The notes: generated by a model not told the origin, from the letters alone. A stretch of 64,000 nucleotides of DNA from Rutstroemia sp. NJR-2017a BVV2 (GCA_002946415.1 NJPS01000038.1:481786-545785), one strand, 5' to 3'. Positions 1-12,519 are shown, counted from the stretch's first letter. Made by a program: numbers and translations.

Positions 1-591
1 TCATACTGTCAATTCCAGCTGCTGGAAAAAAGGAGTATCCTACGCAGCAACTTCAGTGCATGCCTGAGAAGTGCCGTCGGGTCCCCATTAGGCACCACAC
101 CCAGCCACAGGCGCAGGTGCACAATATCGAACGTCTCTTGCAGCTCTATCGGTGGCTCTGAGTTAAGACAATCCAGGACGTGTAGTGTGACGTTTTGGGG
201 CAGATATTTTGCATGAGGGAACTGAGAGTCGGCGACATCGAAGCCGTGTAGCTGCGTTGTGTCCGGGAGCTGTTTGGCAAGGTCCAATAACCATATTCTA
301 TATGATAGATGTCAAGCCCGGATTAGAATCTCTTCTGCCAAAGGTCAAATCTGGAAAAGATGGCTATACCCTGTGCCGGTTCCAAGACCTGCAATCCTGC
401 AATTCGTCCCAGTCAAAGGAACTGATGGATGTATAAGATAGCCTAGACCGTCTTTCCACAGGAAATGCTGTAAGTTGAGTCTTTCAATCGATTAGAACAA
501 GTTAGAATTCCGCCAGAGAGCGATTGTGTCGTACTCACCGAATGGAAGAGTACATGTCCCGACTTAAGACATAGGCAGGCTGGTTATCCAT
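1..591 (-). CDS. SAM-dependent methyltransferase, LaeA/UMTA type, 3' end beyond the window
   Basis: Exons (complement) 539-591, 370-480 and 1-297, with introns 481-538 (GTGAGT...AAG) and 298-369 (GTATAG...TAG). Joined, the protein starts MDNQPAYVLSRDMYSSIRLN, then has a LQHFLW and a GYLIHPSVPL stretch, then motif I GLGTGTGIWLLDLA. An acidic ribose-binding region follows (GFDVADSQFP), and then FDIVHLRLWL. This is the order seen in fungal class I methyltransferases of the LaeA/UMTA group, which transfer methyl from S-adenosylmethionine; the substrate cannot be told. Motif I is broken by the second intron and only reads correctly once it is removed. After LKLLR the usual PGGY-W-E block is not in frame: the open frame stops at about position 9, while GYSFF and IDSM appear in the next frame. 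That suggests a frameshift near position 40 or a decayed copy; the window edge prevents a decision. Confidence 0.8.
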
Positions 592-1075
592 CGCTGTAAT
601 GTAATAGAAAGCACAATACGGAAAAAAGTAACTGCTTGCACACAGAATGATTATGGAAACAATTTATGGGGGTTCGAAAGAAAAGCGAACCCGAAAGCTG
701 CTTTGTAGCGCTCTTTGTACGAAACTTCCACTAATGATGTAATTTGAAGTATACTCGTACCCGGCACCATAAACCACCAGATGGGTTGTAGGTGTGATCT
801 CCCGTCTCTTCAGGACAGAACAAGCAAGCCGATTTGGGATAAACTATTGTAGCTGATTACTATAATCAAATAGATATCCTAAACAATCTAATATATTATA
901 ATATTTCATTATCCAAATGACTTTTGGATATTGCTGTTGGCCTGGTATTTCTACACTTGAAAGCCCGTCAAAGAACCCACCCACTCCCACCTCAAAGGTT
1001 GGTCGATTTCGTCACTGGTGTGCACATTTTGCAGAATTGAACAATTGGATGCAGTCAAACACTATCATTATGTAA
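592..1075. other. Intergenic, upstream of methyltransferase and downstream of vps8
   Basis: No open frame with family resemblance. It must hold the promoter of the methyltransferase and the 3' end signals of vps8, both read leftward. An AT-rich patch lies at about 850-920. No specific motif is claimed. Confidence 0.5.
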
Positions 1076-4000
1076 CTATCCATCTATCGGACATCTGAAC
1101 TCTCTCCCGTCATGAATACCCGTGGAAGCATTATCATCAGTCTGCATCGCCTCTAGACAACTCTGGTGATAGATATGCCTACAAGCCAACACAACCAGTG
1201 GTTCCAACTCATGTTGTCCACTCACTCCTTCAGCACCACCGTTCTCCTGTTGGTCTCGGACTTCATTGTGGCCATCCTGTGCTGTAGTCTCATTCGCGCC
1301 CTTGCCTTTGCCTTTACCATTACGGCCCCCCTCTATCCTCGACAAGCTCTCATTCCCTGCCGGCGCTCTCTCTTTCCCACGTCCCGCCGTACCCTCTAAG
1401 ACAGCCCTTTTATTCCTCCTCTTCTGTTCCTCTAATTCCTGCTTCTCTTCCCACTTGGAGAACACATCGCCTGACACCCCTGGACCCCAAACCCTGCGAC
1501 CGCAAGCCTCACATGTCGAGCCTCGTGGTCTCCATCCCCTTTGACGTAACGTAGCAGCAGATTGAACATTTACAAATAGGTCTTTCTCGAGTAATCGATT
1601 AGCCAGGCTCAAAATGCTCTCCTCGTAAGCATAGGCAGAGAAGACTGAAGCGAGGACTGCTCGTAGATCGCTTAAATTAGGAGACGAGATAGAAGCCTTG
1701 GTCAAAAATGCTCTCAGGATACGCAGGAAAGACAAATTAGTACCACTTGGAGTTGGAGTGGAAGTAGAAGTGATTAGAGCCGTGAAGGTTCTCTGCACTA
1801 AAGTTCGGAGTTGCGTAGCAAGCTTCTCATGGTCCACTGAATCAGACTTTGATATTTCCGAGTCGTCCAGACCGGGAGAGACTTTCCGTGTGATCTGAAC
1901 AGCGATGTCTATAAGATCTAGCCAGAGGAGTTCTTCTGGTAGAAGCTCAGTTTTGTTGGATTCTTTCTTCTTGTTATTCGTTGCGACTGCGTTGCCAGAT
2001 TGTGATATTGATTGCTGTTGGCACAACCAAATTCCCACGTTGACATATTTTTGAAGGGCTGTCAGAAGATCTTCGACTGCTTCGCCTGTCTGAGTAGACT
2101 CCATGTCTTCCGCTGAGGCACTGAGCAAACCCAGTAAAGGTGGCTCCAGTTTCCTCAGATGCTGAATGAGACGGTCCATGCCTGCTCTCAGTTGGCCTTC
2201 ACGAGCCATTAATACTACAGCAGCGTCTATGACGCCACTCTCCTCCATATAGGGTAATACTTTCTCGAGGCGCAGATCTGATGCCTGTACCGTCTCTACG
2301 TAAGATGCCACATGTCCCGCGTCATATTTACACATCAACTGCACATATTGCTCCGTAAACTCAGTTGGCGATGAGTGCGTTCCAGGCTCTCCTGAAGTGG
2401 CTGCTGGTTCCATGATGCTGTGTAAATAAACATATTGAATGTGCGACATCTCCGGCAAGGAGTCTAAAATTGTTTTATGTAGATCAGGAGCATATTCTTG
2501 GACCGTTTGAGCGGCCTTTTCTGCATCCACATCGACTAATTCGCTCGCATGTTGGTTAATAACATCATGCACTTCCCGAACTTGGCGTTTCGTCAACCCA
2601 GCACGAGGTCTTAGACAGTCTGCTATGCAATCAAAGATAGACTCGCGGTCTTCATGATCGGCGAAGTATGTTTCTACAAGCTTGCTGTATTGCTTGTCTG
2701 CCTTATATGTGCTTTTCAGAACCCGGTAGAAACCAGCCTGCTGAAAGAGAGGTATTAAAGAACTCATATCTGTGGGGTGATAGACAGAAAGAAGATATTC
2801 CACACTGAGCTGGGCATCATCGGCAAGATCCTCGCCCGGATAGTTACATAGACCCGCCAGGACCTTATGTAAAGCTGTACCAGAAAGTAGAAGGTATTGG
2901 GGAAACTTCGGTAGATTGCGGGCGATGAACATGTCGAGATAGATCGTGTCCTCTGCAGCAAACTCGTTGGCATTCATGACCTCAAGAAGTATTGTGATAA
3001 TGTATTGTCTGTTAACAGAAAGCCCAAAAACATGTTCCTCGGACATGTCACGACTTGAGCCGCCGTTGACTGCTCGATCCGGTGTGTCGTTCAGGAAGGA
3101 ATCTTCAAATGCCTCGTTGAGAGTACTCAGGAAGCTAGGCGCATCGAATTTGAGAATCATACGCAGATAAGGAAAGGAGGGCTCAGTCTCGTGGTTCGGT
3201 TTGGTGAGAAATGGTTTAGCAGTCCCTCTAGGCCAAGATATCGTCTTCCCAGAAAACAAAAACCAGTAGAGCTCTGCCTTGGCATTCATCGCTTCATGAT
3301 CTTCAAGCTCTTCCCCCGTGGGATAGACCCGGCCAGTAAAGATATGTGACATGTAGTAAAACATCTTCTGGGCATGCACACCAAAATTGGGATCAGCCAT
3401 GACGTTCCCAACTGAAAAATAATCACCATTTTGAACAAGTGGTATGAGTAGCTTCAGCAGCTCTATAAGAGGAGTCAGGTAGTCGTGCAATGCTTGGTTC
3501 CATACATAGATAAAAGCATCGTAAAGATTGTGTTGTTTGCAAAGTGTAGTAACTTCGTCGATATCCAGTGTTGCAGTATCCATATGACAGATCATCTCTT
3601 CTAAGCGGCTCTGGAATCCCTTCACAACGAAGTGCGAGACCATAGCTTTAACCACAGTTGGGGGGACTGAGGTGATGCGCTGCTCTAGTATGTATGGTTC
3701 TAAGGTTTCGAGGAAGATGCCCTCAGAATCGCCATCTTCATACCATTCGAAAGCCACGTCAAATAGGAAGTTGACATCATCTATGCTGAGCGAAGCCTCA
3801 AAGCAAGCCTCCGCTAACTGCTTCAAATGATCGCTTGTCGCAGCAGGGTACTTTTGTCGCTGCCCAAAGGCAAATTTGAGGGACGCCGTCATGATCTCGA
3901 CCAGTTTGTCGCGAACCATAGAATGCCGCAGTGCTGTATCCTCCGGCAAGCCGATTGTAAGCTTGTCAGCATCGCCAGTGTAGTAGGACGTTCCTAGCTG

Positions 4001-5976
4001 GATAGCGCCAATGTAATCGCCCTCCTCCATCAGTGCTATTAGCCGATCTGCCCAGTTTGATAGCGTTCCAATGGAAACATCGTTGAAGCCAAGAAGAAAC
4101 ATTCGGCTCTTGTAAGCCTTGAAACTCATGTAGAAGGCATCTGCAACTACGCCATGCATAGACGGATCTTCCTCGTCTAATTGCTCCACAAGGCTATGCA
4201 GTTGCTGAGAAAATAAGTCTTGGTGGTAGATGTGTTTGTGCACCAAGTCAAAAGCTTCAGTCATTCGCATCGTCACATCCTCCAAAATGATTAAGCGTTG
4301 CGTGATAGTCAATACAGTTAGAACAGACCGACTGAGCCACTGCACAGCAACAATGGCCTCTTCAGCTTTCCACCGGTTGCGAGGCTTGAATGATAAGCTT
4401 GGTGGTTTATCTTTGTCTTCAGATGGTGTTTCCTCTACATCCAACACGGTCAAGATATTGGACCAGCAGTAGACCAACTTGACTTTGGAACTCTGGCTGC
4501 CATCATGAGGATCTGGGACCTTCAATTTTACAGCAGGGAACCATGCAAGACACCCACTCATGGCACTGTGAGCCGCTACTTCTTTTGGGCGAGAAGCTTT
4601 ATGTTGGGTCTGAGCTATTGGGGTTGTAGATACAATAACAAGAAGGTAGGGCGTGAGCATTGCAGTAAGACCGAGCGTATCGGTCCCCCTCTCGATGTTT
4701 CCAAGCGGAAGAGGCGCAAAGGCCAAAACTGTGCTGGGTTTGCGAGGTTTTCCTGCAGTTCCAATATCATTGGGGTATCGGCCAAGTATTCTTGTGGTAC
4801 GAACTGTGCGCCCGACAGCACCCATCCCTCTCGTCGCAAGGTGCGAAAATGCCATTCCACGGTCGTCCGCCGATACTAGAGCGGTATGTCTCGTACCTAG
4901 GAACCCTAGGTGCCTTATAGCAATGTTAGGTGCATGGCCATCAGCACTGCGATTCGCTAACTGGGACGGCTCAAGAGACGGTATATGAAGGAATGGGCGA
5001 GCCGATTTTGCCGTTTCCCACGTGAAGATACTGCCATTTGCATGACCACCAGCGACTACAAGGTGATCTGCCGAAATGGCAATAGAAGTAACCGCCCCAG
5101 ATTCAACGGCTAAAAACAATCAGCTCAGGACTATGGAAACAAAGTCAAAATGCTTACCTTTTGTGCCAGGACCAATGATAGACTTGAGGTTTTGGTGATA
5201 ATCAAAGATTAATATTATACCTTTCGAGGTACCGAGTACTATAGACGCAGAGACTGATATACATGTTGGTGTTCCAAAATTACGCTTGCCGACCTCAGAA
5301 AAGGCTTGTCCGTTCAGTTTCTTGAGTTTCGTCCACCTCACGACCTCCCAGGGCGGGGAAGGGGTATCTGTGTCACCCGTGTCATTTAGAAACTGACTAT
5401 TCATCGATAATTGGCGTGAATGTGGCCTTAACGAACTGGGGGACGATGCGCGGGGTACATGAAGAGAGGAAATAGATAGACGGGTGGAAAATCGTCTGTC
5501 GAATGGTCGAAATGATGGCGTCGGACTGTCAAGACCAGGCCTTGAAGCAACTGACGGTAGAATACTACTCCCGGCTGGGGAGGATAGTATAGAGCCCTGC
5601 CAGTCCTTAGTTACATGTCCCTATCCCAGCCCGATCGTCTTACCTGAATAGATGGGGTATCGTCTGGATTCGACAAGACGGAGTCAATGGGACTATCCAC
5701 CCTCCGCGGAGGCGCTCCAAGAGAGCCATCCTCAGATATGTTGTCGCTGTTTAGAACCTCCCGGAATCTGTTCGTACCGTTCCCCAATCTCTGGGGGGTT
5801 ATCATCCCCTCCTCCCGTTCTTCCTGTAATAATTCCGCAACCCGACCACCACTAGGCCGCGCTTCATCTTCTGGGAACCCATCTGGCGATACGTTCACAA
5901 AGCCATTCTCCGAAGAGCTGTTCTCATCCGGTATGTCCTCCTCTGCACCGATACCGTTTTCCGAAGGAGAGGTCAT
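1076..5976 (-). CDS. vps8: Vps8, CORVET tethering complex subunit
   Basis: Exons (complement) 5644-5976, 5158-5596 and 1076-5109; introns are 47 and 48 bp. They give 1601 aa in one frame. Vps8 is the Rab5-binding subunit of CORVET, which tethers early endosomes before fusion. About 155 residues at the N-terminus are acidic and Ser-rich. The segment from WEVVRWTKLKKLNG onward forms a WD40-like beta-propeller (GTSKGIILIFDY, AGGHANGSIFTWE, LVSADDRGMAFSH). A long alpha-solenoid follows (DYIGAIQLGTSYYTGD and later). The end is a split RING: CEACGRRVWGPG near residue 1457, a charged insert, then ACRHIYHQSCLEAM and RCPIDG at the stop. The last Cys pair has only its first Cys. The start is the first Met after an in-frame stop; a further upstream exon cannot be excluded. 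Confidence 0.95.
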
Positions 5977-6482
5977 CGAGACTGCCGACTCTGGCGCATC
6001 GTTCCACCGACCCTATTCGTTTGCGCCGTAGTCCGTGGACTCTCGCAAGCTGATTTCCTCAGACACACATCTGGCAATAGTGATTTCCGAAGGGTCAAAA
6101 TTGGGCTTTTCGCGTTGTATTCGTATACATGTACAGCGCCAAAAATAGTGGTTGATAGCTACCTAAAGCTTGTGATAGGCTCACTCGCTTACAGCCCGAT
6201 GACGACTGCGTCACAGTGTACAGGCTTGAATGCGAGAACAATAATTCACCTCAGGACACAATCGCAATACAGAAAAGCGTGGGAGAACAAACAACATTAC
6301 GATTACTAGACATTGTGTGCAGAAACGGCACAGCAGGCACAGCCTTATTTCACAAGCTCGGAAGATAATTGGTCCAGTTACCTGCAGCCTCGCGTCACAA
6401 CTATTTTCCAAGTCGCATCTGGAAGATCGACAAAACCACATCGACTTCTCAACTGCAACACAATCGCCGAGAATATTACACG
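5977..6482. promoter_or_regulatory. Divergent promoter between vps8 and the GPALPP gene
   Basis: 506 bp separate the two start codons, which point away from each other, so both promoters must lie here. An open frame runs in from 6369 in phase with the GPALPP gene, but its peptide has no family resemblance, so it is treated as leader. No TATA or CCAAT element is claimed. Confidence 0.5.
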
Positions 6483-7604
6483 ATGTCTTCTGTAGGACCC
6501 CAATTACCTCCTCACCTTCAGAAGCGCAAGCGTTCAACGGATGACGAAGAGCCTCCCAATTCACCTCCGCGCAAGCTCCAAGCGGCAGCCTCTCCCCGAG
6601 TTCTAGGTTCATCACTACCACCTACTGCGAACCCAGATGAGGTTGATATCGAGAGCAGCGACGATGATGATTACGGCCCCTCAGCACATCCCTCCAAGAC
6701 TGGAAAGTCAAATTCACCCAGACCCAGAATCTTAGGGCCCTCTGCACCACCCAAGAAATCCTCACCTCCTCGAAACATCGGTCCTTCAATGCCCTCCAAC
6801 AATCCCGATGAACTCGAAATCGATTCCGACTCTGACAACTACGGACCATCTATCCCCGCCGCCATCAAACCCTCCTTCCCCCCACGCAAACGCGTCCTCG
6901 GTCCCGCACCACCACCCGCCCCCCTCTCCGAACGACCTCCCAACCCCCCCTCCGACTCCGACTCCGATTCCGACTACGGCCCCTCTCTCCCTCCCGCACC
7001 CGGCAGCGCCGCCCACTCCGCACTCGAATCTCGACGCGCCCAAGAAGCCTCCGCACTCGCCGCCTCCGCCTCCGAACCCGCCAAACCACAGCGTCCCGAA
7101 TGGATGCTCGCGCCGCCGACATCCTCCGACTGGACGTCGCGGGTGGACCCCACGAAACTCAAAGCGCGCAAATTTGCTTCCGGCAAGGGCGCGAAAGCGC
7201 CGGCCGAAAAGACAGGCGTCAGCGCGATCTGGACGGAAACGCCCGAGGAGAAGCGGCGACGATTAGAAGATGCGGTTTTAGGACGGCAAGACAGTTCCTC
7301 TGCTGGGAACGATGGCAATGGCGGTCGGGGTCCGAGGACCAAGGCGGAGAGTAAGAAGGATGCGGAGACGGATAGGAGGATTAGAGAGTATAATGAGAAG
7401 AATCGGGGGAGGAGTTTGTATGCGGAGCATGCGGAGAGGAAAGGGGAGACGATTAAGAAGGAAGAAGATGATCCGAGTAAGAGGGGATTTGACAGGGAGA
7501 AAGATATGGCGTTGGGGGGAAGATTGGGAAATGCTCAGAAGAAGGAATTGTTGAACAAGGCAGCGGATTTTGGAAGCAGATTTCAGAAGGGGAAATACCT
7601 GTGA
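6483..7604 (+). CDS. GPALPP-motif protein (DUF3752 family), predicted nuclear
   Basis: A single exon of 373 aa. The N-terminal half repeats a GP-x-x-PP motif about eight times: GPQLPP, GSSLPP, GPSAHP, GPSAPP, GPSMPS, GPSIPA, GPAPPP and GPSLPP, each next to an acidic Ser/Asp run. The middle holds RPEWMLAPPTSSDW and the C-terminal half is the charged DUF3752 domain (WTETPEEKRRR, then a basic helix), ending in DFGSRFQKGKYL. Family members are nuclear proteins of poorly known function, often linked to RNA processing. The ATG at 6483 is preferred over an in-frame ATG at 6369 because SSVGPQLPPHL is the typical family start. Base use changes sharply inside the gene: C-rich to about 7130, then purine-rich to the stop. 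Confidence 0.9.
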   Translation: MSSVGPQLPPHLQKRKRSTDDEEPPNSPPRKLQAAASPRVLGSSLPPTANPDEVDIESSDDDDYGPSAHPSKTGKSNSPRPRILGPSAPPKKSSPPRNIGPSMPSNNPDELEIDSDSDNYGPSIPAAIKPSFPPRKRVLGPAPPPAPLSERPPNPPSDSDSDSDYGPSLPPAPGSAAHSALESRRAQEASALAASASEPAKPQRPEWMLAPPTSSDWTSRVDPTKLKARKFASGKGAKAPAEKTGVSAIWTETPEEKRRRLEDAVLGRQDSSSAGNDGNGGRGPRTKAESKKDAETDRRIREYNEKNRGRSLYAEHAERKGETIKKEEDDPSKRGFDREKDMALGGRLGNAQKKELLNKAADFGSRFQKGKYL

Positions 7605-8446
7605 TGATCGGAAGGGAGTTGTTTAACATGGGTCAATGGCATAGGTTTTGTATGCTCATATTATACCGAAGAGACGTCGCGAGAAGAGAGACGTTGCTAG
7701 TAGATGTTCACTCAACAGGTCTGGGGATCACGCAAGACGTCGATACAGACATCGAGAAAGACAGGCCTTGGGAAGACGTTGTAAGTTACTGGGCACTAAG
7801 TTTGCCATTTCACACGAATATATAATGGATATATTTGCCAGGTATCTGCTCCCATCACTACTGCCAAGAATATACATAACATCGGTACCTAGATAGCCTC
7901 TGGTTCCCTTCCGACTCCCTTCCTACCCTCTTCCCTCGCTTTCCTATACACTTCCTTCCATTAGCCATGTTCCCATGCTACCGATATCCGTCCCATAGGG
8001 AATCTATAAATTCCTCTGCTGCTGCCATTCCACGATAAAAAAAGCTAAGAACGCTCAGTGAAGCCAACCAGTGCCAAGCATTTCCTCCTACACCTCCCCG
8101 TATCAACCGAAACCAATATGTAAAAATGAAATCGCTAAAAGAAACAAAGTCGTGATGTGAGACGCATAAATCGGATCTTCGTATGTACAATGTATGTGGT
8201 GTTGTGATTGAGGGTTGTAACAACAAACCAAGGACAACGATGTGGATGTTCATACCAAGTCCTTCGGATTTTCGAAGTTGTGGAGCAGAGTTGTTATGCA
8301 TCAGGCGCCATTCGAGTATCTTTCTCGAGTGGCGCGAGACCGAATGCTCCCTGTTAACACCAAGGATGATGCTGCTGATTCACACCTGATAGTCAACACT
8401 ACACCGATGTGAACATCAGCTTGTGCGTGGATATAACACAATCATA
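7605..8446. other. Intergenic 3' flank of convergent genes
   Basis: Lies between the stop codons of the GPALPP gene and the RING gene, which converge. The open frames here (for example 7978-8301) show no family resemblance. It holds only the two 3' UTRs as far as I can see. Confidence 0.5.
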
Positions 8447-9906
8447 TCACCGGACTCCTGCCTCAAGTTGAGAGGGCGAAGGTTCCGCTCCTGCCGGTTG
8501 CTCGGGGGTTGAGTCTGCTGCTCTGTTGCGACCAGGCAAGCGCATCGAACTAAATGGGTTTGAAATATGAGGTCTCCACCTTGTGGTTGTCGCAGTGGTG
8601 TTTTCAGCCGGTGTCGCGGCTACAGCTGGTTGTGCTTGTTCTTGACGAGTCCTCCTAGCACGACGCTCATCACGAACAGGAGGCTCGTATCTAGTGGCTC
8701 CAAATCTTCCTGGGAGCACCAAACGTGGGTTTCCTCGAAGACCAGTCCAAGTAGATTGTGGTTGTTGTGGCATGTTTGCTCTCGTGCCGTGAGATCTTCG
8801 AGAGGTACGTTCGGGCTCAGGTTCGCCCTCAGGACGTGGCTTTGGAGTGTAGTAGTCGGCCTTGCAAAGTGGGCAGCAAGCACGACGACTAGTCAACCAA
8901 GGGTCTAAACAACCGGCATGGAAAGCATGACCACAGGTTAACCCACGGACGTCGTCGTCCTCTTCTAAAGTATCAATACAAATAGCACACGTGTCTCCAG
9001 GGTTATTGAGCATTTCTGGTAGTACAGCATCATGAATATGATCGTCTTCCTCGTCATCCTCCTCATTTGCAACCGTAGCGTGCTTGTTATCCAGAGTACT
9101 AACGCTCGTTTGAACCTGCTCTAGATGGTGATGCTCCTCTGTGCGCTCCTCGACAGTTACTGATGGATCACTCTTTTCCACGACCGTGGCATCCAGGCTC
9201 TTTCGGTCCGCAACTCCGGCCTGCGCGTTGTTTGCAGGTAAACTCGTAATCTCCTCTGTTTGCGATGCTGCTGTAGCTGGTCTAGTATTGATAGAATGCT
9301 TCGTACCAACAGGTGACGTAGGCTCAGTATCATCAACCTCTCTCACACTTGCAGCTCGACTCGGGGGTGCTGTAATGCCTCCACTCGTCGGCAACCCTTC
9401 ACTAACGCGCGCAGCGACCCAGTTCTTGTATTTTATTAGCGGGAATCGTTCGTTGACTTCGTCCATTGTCATGAGCTTCTTTTCTCGGCGTCTGCGATGC
9501 GGCCTAGTCGCCATGTTCTCAAGATTGATAGGCTCGCCATCCTCACCAGCTCGCAGAGCTCTGTTTCTAGCATTGTATCGGAAGCAGTATTTCACACCCA
9601 CAATGATCCTTTTAGTCTGTTAGTGGCCAACCGGCTCCTTCCAACAGACACTGCTTACCATAAGTTCGTGAAAACGACGCCGAATCCTAACGCAACAAAA
9701 AACAACAAAGGTGAGCTCGTCGGGCTATTGCTCGAGCCTGATGATGTTGATGTCGTTGGCGCTGGAGATGCTGATGTTGTGGTAGATGGAAGCGTCGACA
9801 ACGACATGACTGAAGTTGCGCCGGGTGAATCGGTCGTTTGGCGCTCTTGCAGACTTCGCTCAGCAATCTTCAAAGCCTCTACCAGCATGTCATTCACGAG
9901 TGTCAT
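8447..9906 (-). CDS. Membrane-anchored RING-H2 E3 ubiquitin ligase candidate
   Basis: Exons (complement) 9659-9906 and 8447-9608 with a 50-bp intron (GTAAGC...AAG), giving 469 aa. A Ser/Thr-rich N-terminus of about 65 residues precedes one hydrophobic helix (about 67-89, LLFFVALGFGVVFTNLWIIV), and a basic stretch RPHRRRREKK follows the membrane. An acidic run precedes a complete C3H2C3 RING-H2 at about 290-332: CAIC, then TCGHAFHAGCLDPWL, then CCPLCK. The tail is Pro/Arg-rich. The layout matches fungal single-pass RING ligases of endosome or vacuole membranes, which ubiquitinate membrane cargo; the substrate is unknown. The intron is needed to carry the membrane helix through in frame. Confidence 0.9.
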
Positions 9907-10541
9907 TTTGAATAATGTATCTTTCCGATGAAAGCGAGCGGCGCAGATAATCCAATCCTCCGGTCACTGCGAGCGGTTGGGCTTTTTCAGGTCGGATAGT
10001 GGATCAGATAGGATTATGGATCGCCACTATCGTGAAATAATTAAAACTGAATTTGGATCGCAACTCATTTGTAAATCGCTGGTAGTCGAATTATGGGAAA
10101 TGGCTACCTCAATGGCGACTTTCAAACGGTACGACGGAAGCGGTTGTAAAGTGTATGTTGAAGTGAATATAGGATTTAGTGGGTTTCGTTCAATGGATGA
10201 ATTCGAGAGGCTGCTTAGCGGGTAAATAATGGGCGAAGGCTGGAGAAAAGACGGGGTCAGCGGCGACAGCGGGTTATCGTCGAACTGGCTGGACCAATGA
10301 TGGGAGTCTCCTAATCTTCTTCGACTGAATCCTTGGGAAAGATGATGCAGTGAATAATAAGGTGGTTGAGTATAAATGGTTTGGCTTCACCTTCGAATGT
10401 TTTTGTTGTTGATCAGTTCAGATTATACTCGTACCAAAGATAATAGCGAATGGTAGGCGATAATTAACGACAGGAATTTCTTGTATTGCTGTGCGAAGCT
10501 GCACCAAGTAACCTTGCTCAGGATCTCGTTCTCATGCACGT

Positions 10542-10640
10542 TGAGTGGAGAGAAATAATGATGGAGGGGTGGGGGGGAGAGGAGGAGAAAATGAGGAGAA
10601 AAGCAAGCAAGGCGAGAGAACAAAGGAAAGGAAAAGATTG
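10542..10640. repeat. Homopurine-rich tract
   Basis: About 100 bp almost purely A/G on the + strand, including a run of seven G followed by AGAGGAGGAG-like sequence. It lies within the intergenic region upstream of the RING gene. Such mirror-like purine tracts can form triplex DNA; here that is only a possibility. Confidence 0.6.
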
Positions 10641-11340
10641 TAGGCGACTACGATTGACAAATGGTCCGGTTTTTGCTCCGAATCGAACGTTGGCAGCACG
10701 GCACGGCACTGCAATGGCGATTATTGTTATTTGGAATTGGGATTCCAACGGTCGCAGCAAGTCTGACATAGAAGTAAATAGTTGGGTGGGCGAGATAGGT
10801 GAGAGTAAGAGTAAGAGTAAGAGTACGAGACAGGGTGCGAGACGAGGGTAAACGGCAGGCAATCTGTCACGAAAGGGTAATCGGATCTCTCGAATCTGGA
10901 GGGGACTACGAAGCACTACCCGATACTCAACCTTAACTACATCGCACTACATCGTCTACCCATTGGGGGATGGTGTGTATCTCGGCTTGTCTGATTGGGC
11001 GGGAAACACTTTAGAGTGGTTCGGGGATGTTTCCTCTGCAATCTGGAGCGTCTATTGAAAGCCTCTGCTGCTCTAGAGGAAGGGTGAGGGTCATTGAGTG
11101 GTGTGTCGATGCATTCGTTCATCCCAACCCCAAGTTTATAAAGGATCGGTGTTCTCAGCCTGCTACAACTGCGAATACGAACTTGATACATCGTGAACTA
11201 GGTAACTTATCCGAAAACATGTGAGACACTTGTGCCTCTGTTTCGCCGTATTTGATTTGTGCCGTCCCCGTCCCCGAATCCGTCGGGAGGAAGTAGGGAA
11301 GTGCATGCAGCTAAGGACACCATACCACGATCGCAAGCTA

Positions 11341-11381
11341 CTCGACACTACACGACACTACACGACACTACACGACACTAT
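11341..11381. repeat. 10-bp tandem repeat, unit CGACACTACA, 4 copies
   Basis: Four near-perfect copies of a 10-bp unit in intergenic DNA; the last is altered to CGACACTATA. Confidence 0.85.
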
Positions 11382-12491
11382 ACTACATGTCTAGGTACAT
11401 ATCTATGTCCTGGTCCAAGCCTCAATGTCACCCACGATTAAAGACACCAATATCGTCGTCGGCTCATCGGTCATTTTCGTATCAAGACGTGTTTGAAGCT
11501 GTCGATCCTTGCCCTAAAAGACGGGGACTTTGCATGGCGGGCACGAATGTACTGCTGACATCACGCTTTCGTCCCTCCTCCTTCTCAAACCATCGATGAT
11601 ATAAATCCGAATCCTCCTGCTTAATCGACTTACGATGCCCTTGTGCGGCCCTGTGGCAACGCATAGCAGTCATCGAAATTGGATGGCCCTTACGAAGTAT
11701 AAGCAAGAGCGCGAGACATGAAGAGTTGGGCTGCTCCACGGATTAATTTGGTCTACCTAGTAAACAGTAAATAGTAACTCGGCACGACTTGGCTTGACTT
11801 GACTTTCGGCGCAGAACTAGCAGGCCGACGACAACGCCTAAAGATATTTGGACAATAATATTCCAGATTATTTGGGATATTCATTTGAACATAGTCATCA
11901 GCTACAACATAAACCCTATTATCCCGATTCGGCCTGCTTTTTCTACCCTGGAGAGCTTGACGTGACTTGCTCTGCAGTACAGATACAGTACCGAACGCTC
12001 TCCATACTTCGTATGCGGAGTATGTAGCAGATCTGCGCTCCACCTCAGCACAAGCATGCCCAGAAAACCCCAAGCAAAATCATTTACCTTAGTACCTTAA
12101 CACCGATAAATATCTGTCCCACCTCTTAACTTACCTTTTGTATCACTAAGCACGATTTTCAAGATCACGAGCCCTACCTAGCAAATGCCAACGGCGCTCA
12201 AGGCTTAGCCAGGAAATCCACACCAAGGCCTTGGAACCTTTATTTCGACATCCGATTTGATAACCCGATCTTTGTATCTCGCCCGAGGCATCGTTTACTT
12301 ACTAAGTAGTACATCGGACCATACCTGAAAAGAAAAATAACACCACTCTAAGCCACCCATACACCATCATCTGCCGAAAGAATTTACCATAACCTTGCCA
12401 TTGTCCTTGTCCCTGTCCTTAATCACCCGACAAAGACGGCGTTATCATAGAATTGATCATCTGGAAACGCGTGCAGTATCCTTCCAAGGTT

Positions 12492-12519
12492 GTGGACAGT
12501 GGACAGTGGACAGTGGACA
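12492..12519. repeat. 7-bp tandem repeat TGGACAG in the cyclophilin H leader
   Basis: About four copies of TGGACAG, ending roughly 15 bp before the cyclophilin H start codon at 12535, so probably within its 5' leader. Confidence 0.8.

Noticed and set aside
9977..10225. 82-codon open frame upstream of the RING gene
   Set aside because: No domain and no homology signature; within promoter DNA.
10486..10916. Overlapping open frames of 121 and 132 codons on opposite strands
   Set aside because: They sit on a homopurine/homopyrimidine tract, and the peptides are low-complexity (Leu/Ser/Pro runs) without start context or family features.
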